A stretch of 42,772 bases of DNA from Mycobacterium sp. MBM (GTDB lineage Bacteria; Actinomycetota; Actinomycetes; Mycobacteriales; Mycobacteriaceae). This document shows, one piece after another, positions 1 to 8,238 of this stretch. Each line of letters starts with the position of its first letter. Positions within the stretch are counted from its first letter, which is position 1. Position numbers and translations under genes: made by a program. The notes under the pieces are model-generated. The model worked only from the letters and a program-made list of their open reading frames with translations. It searched no databases and was not told the origin of the DNA. The DNA lies in assembly GCA_021648845.1 (NCBI GenBank), contig JAKJHY010000038.1, forward strand, positions 1-42,772, in the 5' to 3' direction.

Positions 1-60
1 CGAGATGAGCGCCTCATCACTCAACCCGGCGAGCGCCCCACGATCCGATCCATCGAACAT
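1..60 (-). CDS. N-terminus of a probable 13E12/DUF222-type HNH protein (cut by window edge)
   Basis: Only 20 codons are visible, starting at the ATG at 60 and running off the window; they read MFDGSDRGALAGLSDEALIS. The opening MFD, encoded by ATG-TTC-GA inside an SOS-box palindrome, is what I recall for mycobacterial 13E12-repeat (DUF222 plus HNH nuclease) genes, several of which are LexA-controlled. A possible -10 hexamer (TAGTAT on the minus strand, 68-73) lies 7 nt before the ATG, which fits a leaderless mRNA. The family call is inference from the start context, because no catalytic domain is inside the window. Confidence 0.45.
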   Translation of the reverse strand, partial: MFDGSDRGALAGLSDEALIS

Positions 61-68
61 GTGTGCGA
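53..68. promoter_or_regulatory. Candidate LexA (SOS) box
   Basis: The 16 bases TCGAAC-ATGT-GTGCGA match the mycobacterial SOS consensus TCGAAC-N4-GTTCGA with one mismatch. The box covers the start codon of the minus-strand gene at 60, so LexA binding would block initiation of a leaderless transcript directly. Confidence 0.55.
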
Positions 69-124
69 TACTACCGGCCGGGTATGACACGTCGAGCGGT
101 TCTTTCCCACCCGGGGCGGGAGGG

Positions 125-1654
125 CTACCTCCGCCGCAACACGATCACATTGTCGATCAGGTGTCCCGGCTGGCCGTCGGGGCCGGTGGCCTCGCGCGCC
201 ACCGGACCGACCTGCACGCGCTCCCAGCCGTCGTCGAGATCCAGGGATTCGACCACCTCCTGCGCGCTGGGGAACTCCACGTGGCGGTGGTTCGACCAGG
301 GCGGGGCTTCGCCGTGGTCGACGATCACCAGCAGCCCCCCGGGTGCCACCGCGGCGGCCGCCCGTTTCAGCACCCGCGCGCGGTCCAGCGGTATCTTCGA
401 GTGCAGGAACTGCGCCGAGACCAGGTCGAATTCACCGTCGGGGAAGCTCACTTCGAGGTCGTGGTGCTGGAAGTCGATCTTGCTGGCCAACTCCCCCGCA
501 TCCTGGGCGGCGCGGTCCAGCGCCACCTGGGACACATCGGTGGCCACCACCGACCACCCCCGGGAGGCGAGCCAGATGGCGTCCCCGCCTTCACCGCACC
601 CCAGATCGAGGGCACGCCCCGGTGTCAGCGGCTCCGCCACCTCGGACAGCCGCAGGTTCACCCGCCCGCTCCACACCCGTTCGCGCTGGCCGTAATGCTC
701 GTTCCAGTGCTGTTGCACATCGGGCGCGGGCCACGCCGGGACGGGCAGCCCGACCTCGTCGGCCAGCAGGCTCTGCACCACGGCAGCCGCCGCAAGTGAG
801 CCGCTGGCCACCGCGGCCGCGACCTGAGGCATCTGCGCACTGACGTCGCCGGCCGCGAACACCCCGGGCACCGTGGTGCGCTGGAACTGGTCGACGACGA
901 TGGCATCCGCGGCAACAGGATTCGCCGGGGTGAAGGCCACCCCCAGCTGGGCCGCCAGCGGCGAACGCTGGTGCAGCACAGCGGCGACCAGGACGCCCGC
1001 GCGGCCCAGCGGCGCACCCTCGGCGAACCGGACCTCGGTCAATTCACCATCCTCCGAGTGGAATTCGGTCACCACGCGCTGATCGACGGTGATACCGGCC
1101 GCGTCCAGCAGGTCGTCTTGCACGGCAGCACCGTTGCTCAGCACGACGATATCGTCGGTCCAGCCCTTGAGCATCAATGCCATGTGCACCGCGCGGTCTC
1201 CGTCGGCCAGCACGGCCAGGGGCCGATCGCGCACCTCCCAGCCGTGGCAGAACGGGCAGTGAAAGGCCGAACCGCCCCACAGCGATTCCAGGCCCGCGAC
1301 CTGTGGAGGCCGATACTGCATCCCGGTGGCCAGCAGCAGACGCCGCGCACGTTCACGGCCCCCGTCGGCGAGTTCGACGATGAAGCCGCCCCCGTCGGGT
1401 GTGGCCGCGGTCGCCCGCGCCGACCGGAAGGTGACGCTCGGGTAGTCGGCCAGTTCGGCCCGCCCGGCGGTATACAACTGGGCGGGAGGCTTGCCGTCGT
1501 GGCCCAACAGCCCACCGATCCCGTGGGCGGCCAGATTGCTCTGGTCGCCGTCGTCGAGCACCAGGGTGCGACGACGGGCACGGCCGAGCACCAGCGCCGC
1601 GCTCAGACCGGCCGCGCCGCCGCCGACGATGATGCAGTCCCATTCGTTGTTCAT
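125..1654 (-). CDS. Bifunctional FAD/NAD(P) oxidoreductase (thioredoxin-reductase-like) fused to a SAM methyltransferase
   Basis: This 509-residue protein has two domains. Residues about 5-300 are a thioredoxin-reductase-type flavoprotein with the FAD motif GGGAAG (11-16), a CPFC redox pair (C133, C136) and the second FAD motif FAAGD (266-270). Residues about 315-509 are a class I methyltransferase with motif I DLGCGEGGD (350-358). The reductase half lacks the usual partner and the methyl acceptor is unknown. The ATG at 1654 was chosen because the FAD motif begins directly after it; earlier in-frame codons would enter the divergent regulator. A TATGGT -10-like element lies upstream on the minus strand. 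The XRE-cupin gene diverging 46 bp away is the obvious candidate regulator. I recall the fusion as recurrent in actinobacteria, so I regard it as genuine and not a sequencing artefact. Confidence 0.9.
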   Translation of the reverse strand: MNNEWDCIIVGGGAAGLSAALVLGRARRRTLVLDDGDQSNLAAHGIGGLLGHDGKPPAQLYTAGRAELADYPSVTFRSARATAATPDGGGFIVELADGGRERARRLLLATGMQYRPPQVAGLESLWGGSAFHCPFCHGWEVRDRPLAVLADGDRAVHMALMLKGWTDDIVVLSNGAAVQDDLLDAAGITVDQRVVTEFHSEDGELTEVRFAEGAPLGRAGVLVAAVLHQRSPLAAQLGVAFTPANPVAADAIVVDQFQRTTVPGVFAAGDVSAQMPQVAAAVASGSLAAAAVVQSLLADEVGLPVPAWPAPDVQQHWNEHYGQRERVWSGRVNLRLSEVAEPLTPGRALDLGCGEGGDAIWLASRGWSVVATDVSQVALDRAAQDAGELASKIDFQHHDLEVSFPDGEFDLVSAQFLHSKIPLDRARVLKRAAAAVAPGGLLVIVDHGEAPPWSNHRHVEFPSAQEVVESLDLDDGWERVQVGPVAREATGPDGQPGHLIDNVIVLRRR

Positions 1655-1700
1655 GTCTCGAGCTTGCCGACCATACGCCAAGATGCCAAGCTTGTTTGCC

Positions 1701-2270
1701 ATGGAGGCAAAGAGCGTCGATGACACCGTGCGCAAGCGGCTGCGCGACCTGCGGACCCGGCAAGGATTGACCCTGCAGGACGTCGCCGTCCGCGCCAGCA
1801 TCGACGTGTCGACGCTGAGCCGCCTGGAATCCGGTAAACGGCGCCTGGCCCTGGACCATCTGCCCCGACTGGCCGCCGCGCTGTCGGTCAGCACCGACGA
1901 GTTATTGCGTGAACCCGAGGCCGACGATCCCCGGGTGCGGGGTAGTTCGCATACCCGACACGGAGTGACGTACTGGCCGCTGACCCGCCACGGTGCCACC
2001 GGCGGCCGGCACACCTTCAAGGTCCGGGTCAGCACCAAACGCAACACACCGCCGGCCGAGCTGCCCGTGCATGAAGGTCAGGAATGGATGTACGTACTCT
2101 CCGGACAGTTGCGGCTGGTCCTCGGTGAGCGCGACTTCATCATCAAACCCGGTGAGGCGGTGGAATTCTCGACGTGGACGCCGCACTGGTTCGGCACCGT
2201 CGACGGGCCGGTCGAGGCGATCATGATCTTCGACGTCCACGGCGAACGGCTGCACCTGCACTCCGGTTGA
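1701..2270 (+). CDS. XRE-family regulator with C-terminal cupin domain
   Basis: A 189-residue transcription factor. Residues about 8-62 form a Cro/C1-type helix-turn-helix (VRKRLRDLRTRQGLTLQDVA, then the recognition region around STLSRLESG). Residues about 100-185 form a small cupin barrel, including the stretch HEGQEWMYVLSGQLRLVLGE, which normally binds a small ligand or metal. It probably represses or activates the divergent flavoprotein-methyltransferase gene and itself from the short shared gap. The ATG at 1701 is preferred; an in-frame ATG at 1683 would add six residues and crowd the divergent promoter. The effector is unknown. Confidence 0.88.
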   Translation: MEAKSVDDTVRKRLRDLRTRQGLTLQDVAVRASIDVSTLSRLESGKRRLALDHLPRLAAALSVSTDELLREPEADDPRVRGSSHTRHGVTYWPLTRHGATGGRHTFKVRVSTKRNTPPAELPVHEGQEWMYVLSGQLRLVLGERDFIIKPGEAVEFSTWTPHWFGTVDGPVEAIMIFDVHGERLHLHSG

Positions 2271-3326
2271 CTACAGATAGGACGTCTGGTTCACCAGCCG
2301 TACCGAGGCCAACCCGTCGGGATAGAACTCGGCGATACTCAACGAGGCGAGATCCAGGTGCAACCGGTAGAGGATCCCGGCATTGCCGTCGAGGGCGAGA
2401 CGCAGTATCGTCTTGATCGGCGTCACATGCGAAACCACCAGCACCGTTGACCCGGCGTGGTTCTCGACGATCCGGTTACGCACCCGGCGCACCCGGTCGG
2501 CCACCGCATCGAAACTCTCCCCGCCCGGCGGGGCCACGCTCGTATCGCGCAGCCATCTGCCGTGCAGCTCCGGATCACGTTGGGCCGCTTCGGAGAACGT
2601 CAAACCCTCCCAGGCGCCGAAATCGGTCTCGATCAGTTCGTCATCGGTGACGACATCGAGACCGAGTTCTTTCGCCGCGGCACCCGCCGTCTGCTGGGCG
2701 CGCCCCAAAGGGGAACACACGATCGCATCGATGCCACCCTGTTCGCCGAGATAGCGCGCGGCCGCCTCGGCTTGGCTGCGTCCGAGTTCGGTCAGCGCGG
2801 GGTTGCCCCGACCGGAGTACCGGCGGTCCACCGACAGCTCGGTCTGGCCGTGGCGCAACAACATCAGCCGGGTGGGCGCACCGCGCGCCCCGCTCCAACC
2901 CGGGGAGGCCGGCGCCGACGCGGGCTGTGCGCCGTCCATCGCCTCGTTGGCCAGCCGGTCGGCGTGCGCATTCTCTGACCGCGGTATCCAGCCGTAGTCG
3001 ACCTGCGCGAACTGCCGGGCCAACTGCGCGGCCTCGCGATTGAGCTCCAGCAGATCGGGATGTTTGACGCGCCATCGCCCGCACATCTGCTCGACCACCA
3101 ATTTGGAATCCATGAACACCGCAACCTCGGTGGCACCCAACTCGGCCGCCGCGGTCAAACCGGCGATCAGCCCGCGATACTCGGCGGCATTGTTCGTCGC
3201 CCGGCCGATCGACTCCTTTCGCTCGGCCAGCACCGCCGAGCGGTCGTCGCTCAGCACCACCACGCCATAGCCGGCCGGGCCGGGGTTTCCCCGCGACCCG
3301 CCGTCGGCCTCGACGATGACCTTCAC
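2271..3326 (-). CDS. Bifunctional RNase H / acid phosphatase (CobC-type histidine phosphatase)
   Basis: A 351-residue fusion equivalent to M. tuberculosis Rv2228c. Residues 1-135 are a type I RNase H with the acidic set D8, E49, D73 and D123, which cuts RNA in RNA-DNA hybrids. Residues about 152-351 are a histidine-phosphatase domain with LLRHGQTE (catalytic H159) and the later VVSHVTPI histidine, a family that includes alpha-ribazole phosphatase of cobalamin synthesis. The GTG start at 3326 overlaps the upstream stop as GTGA and puts the RNase H strand at the N-terminus. It is the last gene of a four-gene operon headed by a CobC-like aminotransferase, which supports a B12-related role for the phosphatase half; this last point is inference. 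Confidence 0.93.
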   Translation of the reverse strand: MKVIVEADGGSRGNPGPAGYGVVVLSDDRSAVLAERKESIGRATNNAAEYRGLIAGLTAAAELGATEVAVFMDSKLVVEQMCGRWRVKHPDLLELNREAAQLARQFAQVDYGWIPRSENAHADRLANEAMDGAQPASAPASPGWSGARGAPTRLMLLRHGQTELSVDRRYSGRGNPALTELGRSQAEAAARYLGEQGGIDAIVCSPLGRAQQTAGAAAKELGLDVVTDDELIETDFGAWEGLTFSEAAQRDPELHGRWLRDTSVAPPGGESFDAVADRVRRVRNRIVENHAGSTVLVVSHVTPIKTILRLALDGNAGILYRLHLDLASLSIAEFYPDGLASVRLVNQTSYL

Positions 3327-4051
3327 TTGGTGAACCGCAGCAGGATCGCCCCGCATTCCGGGCACCGCAGCACATCGTCGTCGGCGGCGGCGGATATCCT
3401 GGCCATTTCACCGCGGTCGATCTCGATACGGCAAGCGCCGCAACGCTTCCCCTGCAGCAGACCGGCACCCGGGCCGCCATTCGCGCGCTGCTTCTCATAC
3501 ACCGCGACCAGATCGTCGTTCAACAGCGAGGTCAGCTCGGCACGTCGCGTCGCGGACACCTGACGGACGTTCTCGATCGCCGCCAGGGCGGCGTCGCGAG
3601 CCAACTGTGCCGCCGACATCTCGTTGCGCAGGTCGTCGATACGGGCCAGCTGCGCCGACTGCCGGCGCTGCAGTTCCTCCCGGCGTTCCATCACCTCGAG
3701 CAGCGAATCCTCCAGCGAAGACTGGCGTCGCTCCAACGTCTCCAATTCGTGCTGCAGTTCGCTCAACTGTTTGGCGTTGACCGTTCCCCCCTGCAGCAGC
3801 GCCCGGTCGCGGTCCTCGCGCTGGCGGACCGAGTCGATCTCGCTCTCCAGTTTCGCGATCTCACCGTCGAGATCCTCAAGCGCGATTTCCACCACGGCCA
3901 GCTGATCGCCGGCCTCCTGATGCAGGGCCCGCACCCGGTCGAACTCCTGCTGCTCGGCGAGGTTGCCGGCCCGGTGGTCCACGCGGCGCAACTCGGCATC
4001 GACCTCGGCGAGGTCCAACAGTGAACGTTGCTGACTCACTTCGGCTTTCAT
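3323..4051 (-). CDS. Zinc-ribbon coiled-coil protein (Rv2229c-like)
   Basis: A 242-residue protein. Residues about 10-175 are a long charged helical hairpin predicted to be coiled coil (many Glu, Arg, Gln and Leu, such as LETLERRQSSLEDSLLEVME). The C-terminus holds a four-cysteine zinc ribbon, CGAC and CPEC separated by about 25 residues. This is the CT398-like/DUF164 architecture found in most actinobacteria. Its molecular role is not established; a nucleic-acid-linked or scaffold role is plausible beside RNase H. The start at 4051 overlaps the Nif3-like stop by 4 bp (ATGA), so translation is probably coupled. Confidence 0.9.
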   Translation of the reverse strand: MKAEVSQQRSLLDLAEVDAELRRVDHRAGNLAEQQEFDRVRALHQEAGDQLAVVEIALEDLDGEIAKLESEIDSVRQREDRDRALLQGGTVNAKQLSELQHELETLERRQSSLEDSLLEVMERREELQRRQSAQLARIDDLRNEMSAAQLARDAALAAIENVRQVSATRRAELTSLLNDDLVAVYEKQRANGGPGAGLLQGKRCGACRIEIDRGEMARISAAADDDVLRCPECGAILLRFTK

Positions 4052-5178
4052 GATTCGGAACCTCCATCGATATTCCACGGATCGGTGCGCACGGTACTGA
4101 CGCGCACCGGTAATGCCTCGCCGAAACTGTCGCGCAGCAGGGCCGCCGCCTGATGACACCAGGGGAACTCACTCGCCCAATGCGCGACATCGACCAACGC
4201 CACATCCGATACCCGGCCGTGCTCGTCGGCCGGATGATGCCGCAGGTCTGCGGTCACATAGGCCTGCACCCCGGCCCCGTTCACCGCGCCGAGCAGGGAG
4301 TCCCCCGCCCCACCACAGACGGCGACCCGGGACACGACGGCATCGGGCGCACCGGCGGCACGTACACCCCAGGTGGTCGCGGGCAGCGCCGCACGCACCC
4401 GGGAGACGAACACCGACAACGGCTCCGGTTCGGGCAGCGCACAGATGCGCCCGATCCCGACCTCGGAGGGCAGCGGCGCCAGCGTGAAGACATCGAAGGC
4501 CGGCTCCTCGTACGGATGCGCGGCCCGCAGCGCGGTGAGCACCCGGGCGCGCAGCCGGGCCGGGGCGATCACCTCGAGGCGGTCCTCGGCGACCCGCTCG
4601 ACAGCGCCGACCTCTCCGATGGCCGGTGTCGCACCCTGCTGCGGCAGGAATTGCCCGGTGCCGGTGACACTCCAACTGCAGCAGGAGTAGTCCCCGATCT
4701 GCCCCGCACCGGCCGCGAACAGCGAATCACGCACCTGCGCAGCATGATCGATCGGGACGAACACCACCCACTTGTCGAGGTCGGGCCCGGACGGTGCACG
4801 GGAGAGGACATCCTCGACCACCAGACCCAGCGTGTCGGCGAGGGCGTCGGAAACCCCGGGAGTGGCCGAGTCGGCGTTGGTGTGCGCGGTGAACAAGGAC
4901 TGTCCGGACCGGATCATCCGGTGGATCAGCGCGCCCTTGGCCGTCGAGGCCGCCACCGTGTCCACCCCGCGCAACAGCAGCGGATGGTGGGCCAGTAGTA
5001 GTCCACCCTCGGGCACCTCGGCGACCACGCCGTCGGTCGCGTCGACCGCCACCGTCACCGATGTCACCGGCTCCGCGGGATCACCGGCCACCAGCCCGAC
5101 GGAATCCCAGTCATGAGCCAGCGCAGGCGGATACGCCGCATCCAGGACGTCCATCACCTCGGCCAGGGACACGCTCAT
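4048..5178 (-). CDS. Nif3-like dinuclear metal-centre protein (Rv2230c-like)
   Basis: A 376-residue Nif3/YbgI-family (DUF34) protein. The N-terminal half carries typical metal-ligand motifs (LLAHHPLLLRG and FTAHTNAD). The middle has the inserted PII-like module seen in Gram-positive members, ending in HPYEEPAFDV. The C-terminus has VTADLRHHPADE and DVAHWASE, which complete the dimetal site. Members form toroidal hexamers; a GTP cyclohydrolase or general metal-handling role has been proposed but is not settled. It lies inside an operon with 4-bp ATGA overlaps on both sides. Confidence 0.92.
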   Translation of the reverse strand: MSVSLAEVMDVLDAAYPPALAHDWDSVGLVAGDPAEPVTSVTVAVDATDGVVAEVPEGGLLLAHHPLLLRGVDTVAASTAKGALIHRMIRSGQSLFTAHTNADSATPGVSDALADTLGLVVEDVLSRAPSGPDLDKWVVFVPIDHAAQVRDSLFAAGAGQIGDYSCCSWSVTGTGQFLPQQGATPAIGEVGAVERVAEDRLEVIAPARLRARVLTALRAAHPYEEPAFDVFTLAPLPSEVGIGRICALPEPEPLSVFVSRVRAALPATTWGVRAAGAPDAVVSRVAVCGGAGDSLLGAVNGAGVQAYVTADLRHHPADEHGRVSDVALVDVAHWASEFPWCHQAAALLRDSFGEALPVRVSTVRTDPWNIDGGSES

Positions 5179-6197
5179 CGTGTTACCTCCGCCAGCGCCG
5201 CAGCCAGCAGCGGCCATTCGGGACGCACGGCGGCCCGCAGATACTCTCCGTCCATACCGACGAACGTGTCACAACGGCGCACGGCAATCCCCCTACTGTC
5301 CAAGTGCTTTCGAGTCAGTTCGGCATCGGCGACGCGGATCAACACAAACGGTGCGCGGCCGTCGAGGGCGTCCACCCCGGCGGCCCGCAGCCCGGCCACC
5401 ATCTCCGTGCGCAGCGCGGCCAGCTCGCGCGCACCGGCATCCGCCTCGGCCACCGCATCCGGCGCGCAGCACGCCGAAATCGCCTCCAGTTGCAGCGTCC
5501 CCAGCGGCCAATGCGCCCGCCGGGCGGTCAGCCGGCCCAGCACCTCCGGAGCCCCGAGTGCGTACCCGACACGCAGCCCGGCCAGCGACCAGGTCTTGGT
5601 CAGGCTGCGTAGCACCAGCACGTCCGGCAGGGGTACCGCGGCCAGGGATTCGGGCTCGCCGGGTACGGCATCGGCGAACGCCTCGTCGACGACCACGATC
5701 CGGCCCGGTGCGCGCAGCGCGAGGACATCGCGCACCGGGTGCAGCACCGAGGTCGGATTGGTGGGATTGCCGACGACGACGAGATCAGCCTGCGCCGGCA
5801 CCGCGGCGCCGCCCAGCGTGAACGGCGGCGGCAGCACGACGTGACGGATCGGCACGCCGGCGGCACCGAGCACGGCTTCCGGTTCGGTGAACGAGGGCGC
5901 GATCAGGGCGGCCAGCCGCGGCCGCAGATTCGGCAGCAACGCGAAGCCCTCGGCGCCACCGGCCAACAACACGACCTCGTCGACGGCGCGTCCGTGCCGC
6001 GCGGCGATCGCCTCGGTGGCCCGGGCGATGTCTGCGGCGCTCGGGTAATGGCCCAAGTCGGTCAGCCGGGCGCCGAGGCGCTCCAGCAGCCACGGCGGCG
6101 GACCCGCGGCGCGCACATTGACGGCGAAGTCCAGCATCCCTGGCGTGACGGCCTGGTCGCCGTGATAGCGCGCCGCCTGCCGGACCTCGTGAACCAC
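5175..6197 (-). CDS. cobC: CobC-like PLP aminotransferase (L-threonine-phosphate decarboxylase / histidinol-phosphate aminotransferase family)
   Basis: A class I/II PLP enzyme of about 340 residues. The catalytic-lysine region reads VLRSLTKTWSLAGLRVGYAL, with the Schiff-base Lys in SLTKTW and the phosphate-binding Arg in GLRVGY. VVGNPTNPTSV carries the conserved Asn and VVDEAFAD the pyridine-nitrogen Asp. The family makes the aminopropanol-phosphate arm of cobalamin from threonine phosphate, or transaminates histidinol phosphate. The placement beside cobD across the ptkA-ptpA block favours the cobalamin role. The GTG at 6197 is the assumed start; an upstream in-frame ATG would run into the divergent ptkA promoter. 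It heads the four-gene minus-strand operon. Confidence 0.85.
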   Translation of the reverse strand: MVHEVRQAARYHGDQAVTPGMLDFAVNVRAAGPPPWLLERLGARLTDLGHYPSAADIARATEAIAARHGRAVDEVVLLAGGAEGFALLPNLRPRLAALIAPSFTEPEAVLGAAGVPIRHVVLPPPFTLGGAAVPAQADLVVVGNPTNPTSVLHPVRDVLALRAPGRIVVVDEAFADAVPGEPESLAAVPLPDVLVLRSLTKTWSLAGLRVGYALGAPEVLGRLTARRAHWPLGTLQLEAISACCAPDAVAEADAGARELAALRTEMVAGLRAAGVDALDGRAPFVLIRVADAELTRKHLDSRGIAVRRCDTFVGMDGEYLRAAVRPEWPLLAAALAEVTR

Positions 6198-6249
6198 AGC
6201 ACGACAGTAGTGCGCCGACCAGCGGCACCGGTACATCGGCGACAATGGT

Positions 6250-6930
6250 GTGGTGACCGACGTTGTTCCTGAAACCGTGATCCGAACTCCGCAGTTGGTG
6301 CTGTTCGACCTCGACGGCACCCTGACGGACTCCGCGGACGGGATCGTCGCCAGCTTCCGGCACGCGTTGGAGAGCATCGGCGCCACCGTCCCCGACGGGG
6401 ACCTTGCCGGCCGGATCGTCGGCCCACCCATGCACCACACCCTGACCTCGATGGGACTCGGTGAACGCGCCGACGAGGCCATCGCCGCCTACCGGGCCGA
6501 CTACACCACCCGCGGCTGGTCGATGAACCGTCTGTTCGACGGCATCCCGGACCTGCTGGCGGAGCTGCGCGCCGCCGGTGTGCGACTCGCGGTGGCGACG
6601 TCCAAGGCCCAGCCGACCGCGCAGCGCATCCTCACCCACTTCGAGCTCGACGGGTATTTCGAGGTCATCGCCGGCGCCAGCCCGGACGGCACCCGCGCCA
6701 GCAAGGCCGAGGTCGTCGCCTACGCATTGGAACGGCTGGATCCGCTGCCCGAGCGGGTCTTGATGGTGGGTGACCGCAGCCACGATGTCGAGGGCGCGGC
6801 GGCGCACGGTATCGACACCGTGGTGGTCGGCTGGGGCTACGGGGCGGCCGATTTCGACGGGCCGGGGGCGCCCGCTCCGCGGCACCGGGTGGCCACCATC
6901 ACCGAACTGCGGAGGGTGCTCGGTGTCTAG
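6250..6930 (+). CDS. ptkA: HAD-family phosphatase-like protein, PtkA (Rv2232) homologue without the N-terminal extension
   Basis: A 226-residue HAD hydrolase with motif I DLDGT (D20, D22), motif II near VATSK and motif IV VGDRSHDVEGA. It resembles phosphoglycolate phosphatase. Its position directly before ptpA identifies it as the counterpart of M. tuberculosis PtkA, reported as a tyrosine kinase that phosphorylates PtpA. The Mtb protein has an extra disordered N-terminal region of roughly 80 residues that is absent here: the catalytic motif begins 20 residues after the GTG at 6250 and no longer frame is open. The 3' end overlaps ptpA by 8 bp. Kinase activity in this shorter form is unproven; simple phosphatase activity is the alternative. 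Confidence 0.85.
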   Translation: MVTDVVPETVIRTPQLVLFDLDGTLTDSADGIVASFRHALESIGATVPDGDLAGRIVGPPMHHTLTSMGLGERADEAIAAYRADYTTRGWSMNRLFDGIPDLLAELRAAGVRLAVATSKAQPTAQRILTHFELDGYFEVIAGASPDGTRASKAEVVAYALERLDPLPERVLMVGDRSHDVEGAAAHGIDTVVVGWGYGAADFDGPGAPAPRHRVATITELRRVLGV

Positions 6931-7402
6931 CCTGCACGTGACGTTCGTCTGCTCGGGCAATATCTGCCGGTCCCCGATGGCCGAGAAGATGCTGGCCCAC
7001 CAGATCGAGGCTCGCGGCCTGGCCGACCGAGTCCGGGTGACCAGCGCCGGGACCGGCGGCTGGCATGCCGGCGACGGCGCCGACCACCGCACCAACGCGG
7101 TCCTGCGGGCGAACGGCTATCCGACCGCGCACCGCGCCGCCCAGCTCGACGAGGATCATCTGGGCGCCGACATGGTCGTCGCGATGGGGCGCAACCATGC
7201 GCGGATGCTCGCCGATATGGGTGTGCCCCCGCAGCGGCTGCGGATGATGCGCTCCTTCGACCCGCGCTCGGCCGCCTTCACCCTGGACGTCGAGGACCCC
7301 TACTACGGCGGCCCGGAGGACTTCGAGGCGGTCTTCGCCGTCATCGAGGCGGCACTGCCGGGCCTGCACGACTGGATCGACGAACAACTGGGGCACTCAT
7401 GA
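6923..7402 (+). CDS. ptpA: Low-molecular-weight protein tyrosine phosphatase PtpA
   Basis: A 159-residue LMW-PTP. The P-loop CSGNICRSP supplies nucleophile C10 and R16, and the DPYYGG loop supplies the general acid D125 followed by Y127 and Y128. These two tyrosines correspond to the pair in Mtb PtpA reported to be phosphorylated by PtkA. In pathogens PtpA is exported and dephosphorylates host VPS33B; in an environmental species the substrate is unknown. The GTG at 6923 overlaps ptkA by 8 bp and the stop overlaps the SURF1 start as ATGA, so the three genes form one transcription unit. Confidence 0.93.
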   Translation: MSSLHVTFVCSGNICRSPMAEKMLAHQIEARGLADRVRVTSAGTGGWHAGDGADHRTNAVLRANGYPTAHRAAQLDEDHLGADMVVAMGRNHARMLADMGVPPQRLRMMRSFDPRSAAFTLDVEDPYYGGPEDFEAVFAVIEAALPGLHDWIDEQLGHS

Positions 7403-8238
7403 AACGCTTCGGCTTCCTGTTCCGGCCGCAGTGGCTGGCCCTCTACGTCGTCGTGGCGGCCTTCGCCTGGCTGTGTTTCACCGTGCTGGCGCCGTGGCAG
7501 CTCGGCAAGAACACCACCACCTCGCGCGAGAACACCCAGATCGCCAACTCGCTGAAGACCGAGCCGGTGCCGCTGACGACGTATCTGCCGCGGCAGGACT
7601 CGTCGGCGCACGAGCACCAATGGCAGCGGGTGACGGCCTCGGGCCGCTACCTGCCCGAGGCGCAGGTGCTGGCCCGGTTGCGCTCGGTGGACGGTGCACC
7701 CGCCTACGAGGTCCTGGTCCCGTTCGTGGTGGACGACGGGCCGACCGTGCTGGTCAACCGCGGCTATGTCAAACCCGAGCAGGGCACCGCGGTGCCTCCC
7801 ATCGCGGCGGCGCCCCGCGAACCGGTGACCATCACCGGGCGACTGCGTGATTCGGAGATGCTGGCGGCCGGTCGGGAACCGTTCCGGGCCGACGGCGCCA
7901 TGCAGGTGTACTCGATCAACACCGGTCAGATCTCCCAGGTGACCGGTGTGGCGCTGACGGGGTCATATCTGCAACTGGTCGAGGATCAGCCGGGCGGGCT
8001 GAGCCCGATACCGCTGCCGGTCCTCGACGCCGGGCCGTTCCTGTCCTACGGCATCCAGTGGATCGCGTTCGGCATCATCGCGCCGATCGGGGTCGGATAC
8101 TTCATCCTGGCCGAGGTGCGGGTGCGCCGCCGGGAGCGCGAACTCGCCGGCAACAAATCCGCACCCGAGGCGGACGCGCCACCGAAACCGGTCAGCACCG
8201 AGGAGAAGCTCGCCGACCGGTACGGCAAGCGCCGCTGA
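7399..8238 (+). CDS. SURF1-family membrane protein
   Basis: A 279-residue SURF1/Shy1 protein, a cytochrome c oxidase assembly factor acting in the inner membrane. It has the expected layout: a short cytoplasmic N-terminus, a membrane helix at about 13-33 ending in APWQLGK, a large periplasmic domain with VLVNRGYVK, and a second helix at about 213-237 (SYGIQWIAFGIIAPIGVGYF) followed by an Arg-rich charged tail. It corresponds to Rv2235. The ATG at 7399 overlaps the ptpA stop. The 3' end overlaps convergent cobD by 47 bp. Confidence 0.93.
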   Translation: MKRFGFLFRPQWLALYVVVAAFAWLCFTVLAPWQLGKNTTTSRENTQIANSLKTEPVPLTTYLPRQDSSAHEHQWQRVTASGRYLPEAQVLARLRSVDGAPAYEVLVPFVVDDGPTVLVNRGYVKPEQGTAVPPIAAAPREPVTITGRLRDSEMLAAGREPFRADGAMQVYSINTGQISQVTGVALTGSYLQLVEDQPGGLSPIPLPVLDAGPFLSYGIQWIAFGIIAPIGVGYFILAEVRVRRRERELAGNKSAPEADAPPKPVSTEEKLADRYGKRR

